Shown piece by piece: positions 21,277 to 24,947 of a DNA stretch of 24,947 nt. A program made the translations under genes and the position numbers. The DNA is from a virus. Below the pieces are notes generated by a model, which worked only from the letters and a program-made list of their open reading frames with translations, was not told the origin of the DNA and made no database searches. The stretch's first letter is position 1. The number at the start of each line of letters is the position of its first letter. The stretch covers positions 1 to 24,947 of IMG/VR virus record IMGVR_UViG_3300043410_000209. The stretch is one strand, 5' to 3'.

Positions 21277-24085
21277 CTTCCTCGGTACGTTCTGCTGCGA
21301 CTTCTGTAGCTAATAATGTGACATCCATAAACTCACCTTTAGCGCAGTCAAATACATACGTGTCTACGGGCGGGGTGCTAGATAGCTTGGTGCCTTTAGC
21401 CATACGCTTCTTAACTGTGCCGACATAGATGCCTTCAGTTGCCAAAGAATTAAGCACGTCCTTCATAGTGATTTGGTTCTCGGCACAATACTCCCTGAAC
21501 TTCTTAGCTATGATGAACAGCTTCTGGGTATCTGGCTCCATACGTAAGATAAGCTCCTGCCGTGGCTCTAGTATCGGCAACAACTCCACCCCTGTACGCT
21601 TGTCGGCCTCATCGTTAATAACCAAAGTATTCATACGATGCTCATTCCAGAACTCACCTATCACGCTAGCAACAGAGGAAGCTGGTGGCTTAATCTCCTG
21701 ACGCATCTGGGTGAACTCGACCAACGCCCACTTAAATACCTTGCCAACATCAATATCGATAAGTCCAAGACGCTTGGCAAACAACGCACCTGCTAAGTTG
21801 CATGCTGCTACACCTGACCAAAACCTTTCCCTATTCGTAAAACCAATCTTGCGGTCAATAAGGATTTGCAGGTCTTTAACTTCTTGGATGCGTTCCTCAA
21901 GATTGCAAACCAAGTCACGTAGGTAGATACGTCCCGCATGCCCATAGTTTGTGTACAGCTTGGGGAATATCTCGTCGGCCTCTTCTTTTGGTATCTGCGT
22001 ACTGGCAGGGATTTGCCATTCGATCAGACGCATAAGCTCACCATCTGGTGTGGACTTCAACGACTTCAGCTTATCCACGCCGGAAGCATTAGAAGAAGAT
22101 AGAACCATGTTCTGCCATTTGGCAAAGTTCATACGCTCTACGTTCTCACTTGCTTTCATTCGGCCTCGACCACGACCTTGTGAAATAGCATAGGCAAAGT
22201 CGGAGAAAGCATCAGGGTGCATCTTAGTAATCTCATCGCAACCTAACGGCAGGTTGTTCATGACTCCAAGCCTGTGCAGTCGTACCGCTAAAGTATCCCG
22301 CTCGATCAACATAACTTCTTCTGGGTGTCCATACACACTGTGCATAGCTTTAATAACTGTAGTCTTACCAGTACCAGATTCGTTGTTAATCATGTTCAAC
22401 AATGCACCTTTCAGATTCAGGTGCTTAAGTAACGGACCGCCAAAAGCTGTGAAGAATCCAAAAGCCATAGGCTCAAAGCCGTCACGACCATACACATTAA
22501 CTACGCTCTTCCATTCTTCCAAACTACCGACAGGGGTAAAGTAATCTGCAATCGGCATAGTGTAGCTAGATGGTGGGCTATAACGATCTCCATCTGCGCA
22601 TATCTCTGTATCTCCTACAACAAGAGATTTGTTTTTATCTGTCCATCCAAACTGGGTTCTCATTATGTCTGCTCCTTCTCTGCACTGAAGCTCTTTGGCA
22701 AACTTAACGATATAGCCCATGATTAGTTCCATTTGTTTCTTCATAGCTATAACGCCAAACCAAGCAAGCTTTTCTCTTAGTTTATCCGTAGTGAGTAAAT
22801 CCACTGCGGGTAGTGCAAACTCCTTAATACCATCTTTCGGTGTGTGCAATCGCATCCAAACAACTTCGCCGTTCTGTGGGTCTTTCATACGCTTAACCAC
22901 ATACAGGTCATGCTCATACACTAGCGTTGGGTCATCGCCTTCATCCTTCGGCTTGATATATACACCACCCATCCTGCCCCTAAAGTATGGGAAAGGGTAC
23001 TCAGGTATTGTGTACTTTACTGGCTTAGAAGCATCTTCGGCTTTGTACTCGACAACGTTATCCTCCGGAGTGGCCTCGATTATCTCTTGTCCTAGCGTAA
23101 TAGGAGAATTGATTTTCCCTTCGTTGGGGCACCCCGCACAACCGCCCGGATTGATACGCTCAAACGCTTCACAGGTATACGGACCTCTGATCTTCGTTAT
23201 CTTTTGTTGCGTACCTTCTGGTGAGTAATCAGGATGGCCTAAAGATACTTCGTGAATACCAGTCTCAGCGTCTACACAGAATGCAGGTATAGATAAAGCT
23301 GCTCTCCATCTAGGCTCTTCAAGTGATTCACGATTCTTAATTGCATCTTCAAGCTGCTTACATCCGTTACCCTTTTCTATCTTCAACATGATTGTGCTAA
23401 AGCGATGCTGCTTATTACCCATCAGCGCACGAGTTAATTCGTTGACCTGTCCTACAGCATAGTCAGGAATCTCGTCCATGTTGCCACCGAGTGCGTTCTT
23501 AAATTCTTCAAAGTCAACTGCGTCAGAGGGCAGTATCATCGACACCGCTAACGGAGGGTCAACCTTAAAGTTAAACGTCTCTGGTACACGAAGAATAGAT
23601 GCAACATCAGCAGTTCTAGCAGGGTCGGCATCAAGTCCACGCTCGTGACATACAGTCTTTAAGCGATCAGCTACAGGCTTCCATTGCTGTCTTGTTATAT
23701 CAGCAGTAAGAGGCCAATAGGCATGAACACCGCGCCCTGAGTTAACAAGGTATGGTCTTGGTAAGCCGACTTCCTTACAAAAGTCTTTAAGTGCATCAAC
23801 GCCTTCGGCTTGACTTGCGTATGGCTTACCTTCACCACAATCAATATCTAACCAAAATGCACGAACTGCTTTTACGTTGTCAGTAGTACGGGTTTTCTTT
23901 GCTTCATACTTAGCACATGCAAAATATGCGTCGTAATGCTTTGCTACTAAATCATCTATTTCTTTTTCAGCTTCTTCTAAGGTCTGCACGAATACTTGTT
24001 TCGGCGTTCCTGTCTTCTTTAGTCCAACTATGCAGTACCATCCCTCAGACGAGAGGACTGCAGACAGTAAGTCTGTTTTTGCCAT
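21266..24085 (-). CDS. Primase-helicase: AEP-type primase, Cys cluster, AAA+ (DUF927-like) helicase
   Basis: A 939-residue DNA replication protein. The N-terminal archaeo-eukaryotic-type primase has the metal motif L-D80-I-D82, the S116-GRGV-H121 motif and R166-V-P-E-T-F-N172-F-K174. A middle region holds C242, C305, C316 and C319 (TCEAFERINPGGCAGCP, 304-320), probably a zinc site or PriCT-like linker. The helicase part resembles DUF927/superfamily 3-like AAA+ proteins: Walker A NNESGTGKT (567-575), Walker B LPLGCDE (612-618) and a sensor-1-like Asn in SSSNAS about 50 residues later. The first Gly of the usual P-loop is Asn here. The C-terminus (about 840-939) looks like winged-helix DNA binding and ends acidic (EEDDN). 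The gene begins 24 bases after the helix-turn-helix gene with a weak ribosome site. It likely primes and unwinds phage DNA at forks; no DNA polymerase gene is in this window. Confidence 0.85.
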   Translation of the reverse strand: MAKTDLLSAVLSSEGWYCIVGLKKTGTPKQVFVQTLEEAEKEIDDLVAKHYDAYFACAKYEAKKTRTTDNVKAVRAFWLDIDCGEGKPYASQAEGVDALKDFCKEVGLPRPYLVNSGRGVHAYWPLTADITRQQWKPVADRLKTVCHERGLDADPARTADVASILRVPETFNFKVDPPLAVSMILPSDAVDFEEFKNALGGNMDEIPDYAVGQVNELTRALMGNKQHRFSTIMLKIEKGNGCKQLEDAIKNRESLEEPRWRAALSIPAFCVDAETGIHEVSLGHPDYSPEGTQQKITKIRGPYTCEAFERINPGGCAGCPNEGKINSPITLGQEIIEATPEDNVVEYKAEDASKPVKYTIPEYPFPYFRGRMGGVYIKPKDEGDDPTLVYEHDLYVVKRMKDPQNGEVVWMRLHTPKDGIKEFALPAVDLLTTDKLREKLAWFGVIAMKKQMELIMGYIVKFAKELQCREGADIMRTQFGWTDKNKSLVVGDTEICADGDRYSPPSSYTMPIADYFTPVGSLEEWKSVVNVYGRDGFEPMAFGFFTAFGGPLLKHLNLKGALLNMINNESGTGKTTVIKAMHSVYGHPEEVMLIERDTLAVRLHRLGVMNNLPLGCDEITKMHPDAFSDFAYAISQGRGRGRMKASENVERMNFAKWQNMVLSSSNASGVDKLKSLKSTPDGELMRLIEWQIPASTQIPKEEADEIFPKLYTNYGHAGRIYLRDLVCNLEERIQEVKDLQILIDRKIGFTNRERFWSGVAACNLAGALFAKRLGLIDIDVGKVFKWALVEFTQMRQEIKPPASSVASVIGEFWNEHRMNTLVINDEADKRTGVELLPILEPRQELILRMEPDTQKLFIIAKKFREYCAENQITMKDVLNSLATEGIYVGTVKKRMAKGTKLSSTPPVDTYVFDCAKGEFMDVTLLATEVAAERTEEDDN

Positions 24086-24109
24086 TGCTAGTGTCGTCCC
24101 ATCTGACGG

Positions 24110-24352
24110 TTATAGTTTGAATCTAGCCTTTGCTAATACCCCAGCGATGGCTTCAGCATGCGCTTTACGGGGCAACCATTCCCCAGAAAACCACTTGTAT
24201 ATGGTCATCCGGCTTACACCGAAGTATTCGGCAATGTCTTTTACTGGAATGTCTTTATGTATGCAGAACCGCCCCAGCACTACACCGGGGCTTTCTGTAC
24301 TAGCAGCTAGGTTCGCTTTTATGATGCTCGAAGCGTACCCACGTGGTTCCAT
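24110..24352 (-). CDS. Small helix-turn-helix DNA-binding protein
   Basis: An 80-residue protein. Residues 36-57 form a Cro/XRE-like helix-turn-helix: PVKDIAEYFGV, then SRMTIYKWFSG, with the turn at F44-G45-V46-S47. The flanks GRFCIHKDI (27-35) and WLPRKAHAEAI (59-69) are usual for the small phage version of this fold. It may be a repressor, a replication-gene regulator or a DNA-binding partner of the primase. No operator repeats were spotted in the short gaps on either side. It starts 2 bases after the upstream stop with no clear Shine-Dalgarno, so it is probably translationally coupled. It is too short to carry a second sensory domain. Confidence 0.78.
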   Translation of the reverse strand: MEPRGYASSIIKANLAASTESPGVVLGRFCIHKDIPVKDIAEYFGVSRMTIYKWFSGEWLPRKAHAEAIAGVLAKARFKL

Positions 24353-24354
24353 GA

Positions 24355-24947
24355 TTACGCATCGTCGTCAGTTGCCCAACTATTTATGACATCCGCAAAA
24401 TCTTTCTTAGCAGCGGGTTCTGCGTTCTTCTTCGAAGTACGTTTAGTCGGCTCCTCAACTTTGCTTTCCGTCGTGGGTTGAGGCTTAGCCAATGGTTTAG
24501 CCTTAGCACCATCAGTTGTCGCGGGGGTTTGTGCAATAGCCGATTTAGCTGCAGCTGAGTTACCTTTCTCTGTCGCAATTTCCCACTCCTCACGTGTTAA
24601 GAAACGGATTGGTTTGAATGTTAACTTAGGTGTATCAGAGTCTGAGTCAAGACGCATTTCGGTAACGAGAGTATTAATGCTCTTACCTTGTGAGCCAACA
24701 TACTTAGCATACTGTTGGAACGGCATCTTATCTGAGTCACCACGACCAAAGATAGAAGTAGATGGTAATGTTAATTGGTACACATCACCTTTAATATCGT
24801 CAGCCAATACTACTGCCAAACGTTGTTGGAATCGGCAAGCACGTGAATCGCCTTGACCAGAACCTTTGATGTTCTGTGGGCATGCTTCGCAAGTTGCAGA
24901 TTGTGGTGATTCCAAACTAGCGTCAGGTGTTTTGCCATCATTAGACC
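24355..24947 (-). CDS. Cys-rich protein with acidic tail, possibly ssDNA-binding; start beyond window
   Basis: At least 197 residues. The frame is open to the right edge: it continues upstream of a TTG at 24915 through codons reading SNDGKTPDAS, so the true start lies outside. Visible: a Cys cluster T-C-E-A-C-P ... A-C-R-F (three Cys), then QQRLAVVLADDIKGDVYQLT and LPSTSIFGRGD (beta strands), VTEMRLDSDSDTPKLTFKPI (strands), and an Ala/Lys/Pro/Thr-rich disordered stretch ending FADVINSWATDDDA. A beta core with a disordered linker and acidic tip is the layout of phage ssDNA-binding proteins (for example T7 gp2.5). That functional reading is inference, since I cannot match the core to a named family. 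It is first in the visible leftward block, upstream of the helix-turn-helix and primase-helicase genes, which supports a replication or recombination role. Confidence 0.7.
   Translation of the reverse strand, partial: SNDGKTPDASLESPQSATCEACPQNIKGSGQGDSRACRFQQRLAVVLADDIKGDVYQLTLPSTSIFGRGDSDKMPFQQYAKYVGSQGKSINTLVTEMRLDSDSDTPKLTFKPIRFLTREEWEIATEKGNSAAAKSAIAQTPATTDGAKAKPLAKPQPTTESKVEEPTKRTSKKNAEPAAKKDFADVINSWATDDDA

Noticed and set aside
22719-23228. A 169-codon plus-strand ORF opposite the primase-helicase
   Set aside because: Ser/Ile-rich shadow composition. The minus-strand gene has clear catalytic motifs through this region.

Overview
The window looks like part of a tailed-phage (Caudoviricetes) genome, most likely a podovirus-type phage of an uncultured aquatic bacterium. 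This rests on typical phage protein signatures: an M15 peptidase, tail-collar domains, Gly-tagged internal proteins, a PLxRFG giant protein and a primase-helicase. It also rests on very tight gene packing and on two convergent gene blocks. I see no tRNA, rRNA, insertion sequence, CRISPR array or host gene. Base composition is moderately AT-rich. The host cannot be named from the sequence.

Rightward block (1-20992): virion and lysis genes. The window opens inside an M15-type peptidoglycan peptidase (start missing). Six tail or fibre genes follow (363-6876), including two tandem tail-collar paralogs. These genes share two repeated beta-rich modules, A (five copies) and B (two copies). Next come four genes for probable internal, tape-measure-like or ejection proteins (6913-11939), one of which has a GNAT-like fold. 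The block ends with a 3016-residue gene (11942-20992). Its product carries a SAP-like motif, a GHKL/Hsp90-type ATPase domain, two HExxH zincin motifs, a PLxRFG motif and a late hydrophobic segment. It looks like a polyvalent protein delivered with the DNA at infection.

Leftward block (24947-21079): replication genes. In order of transcription they are: a Cys-rich protein with an acidic tail, possibly ssDNA-binding (start beyond the right edge); a small helix-turn-helix protein; a 939-residue fusion of an AEP-type primase, a Cys cluster and an AAA+ DUF927-like helicase; and a 65-residue small protein. A strong Rho-independent terminator for this block lies at the convergence point, and its U-tract overlaps the stop codon of the giant gene.

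The most unusual items are the giant ATPase/double-zincin protein, an 82-codon ORF overlapping a linker inside that gene, and module A sitting in a loop of both collar domains. Terminase, portal and capsid genes are not here and presumably lie to the left. No gene-free stretch exceeds 100 bases.
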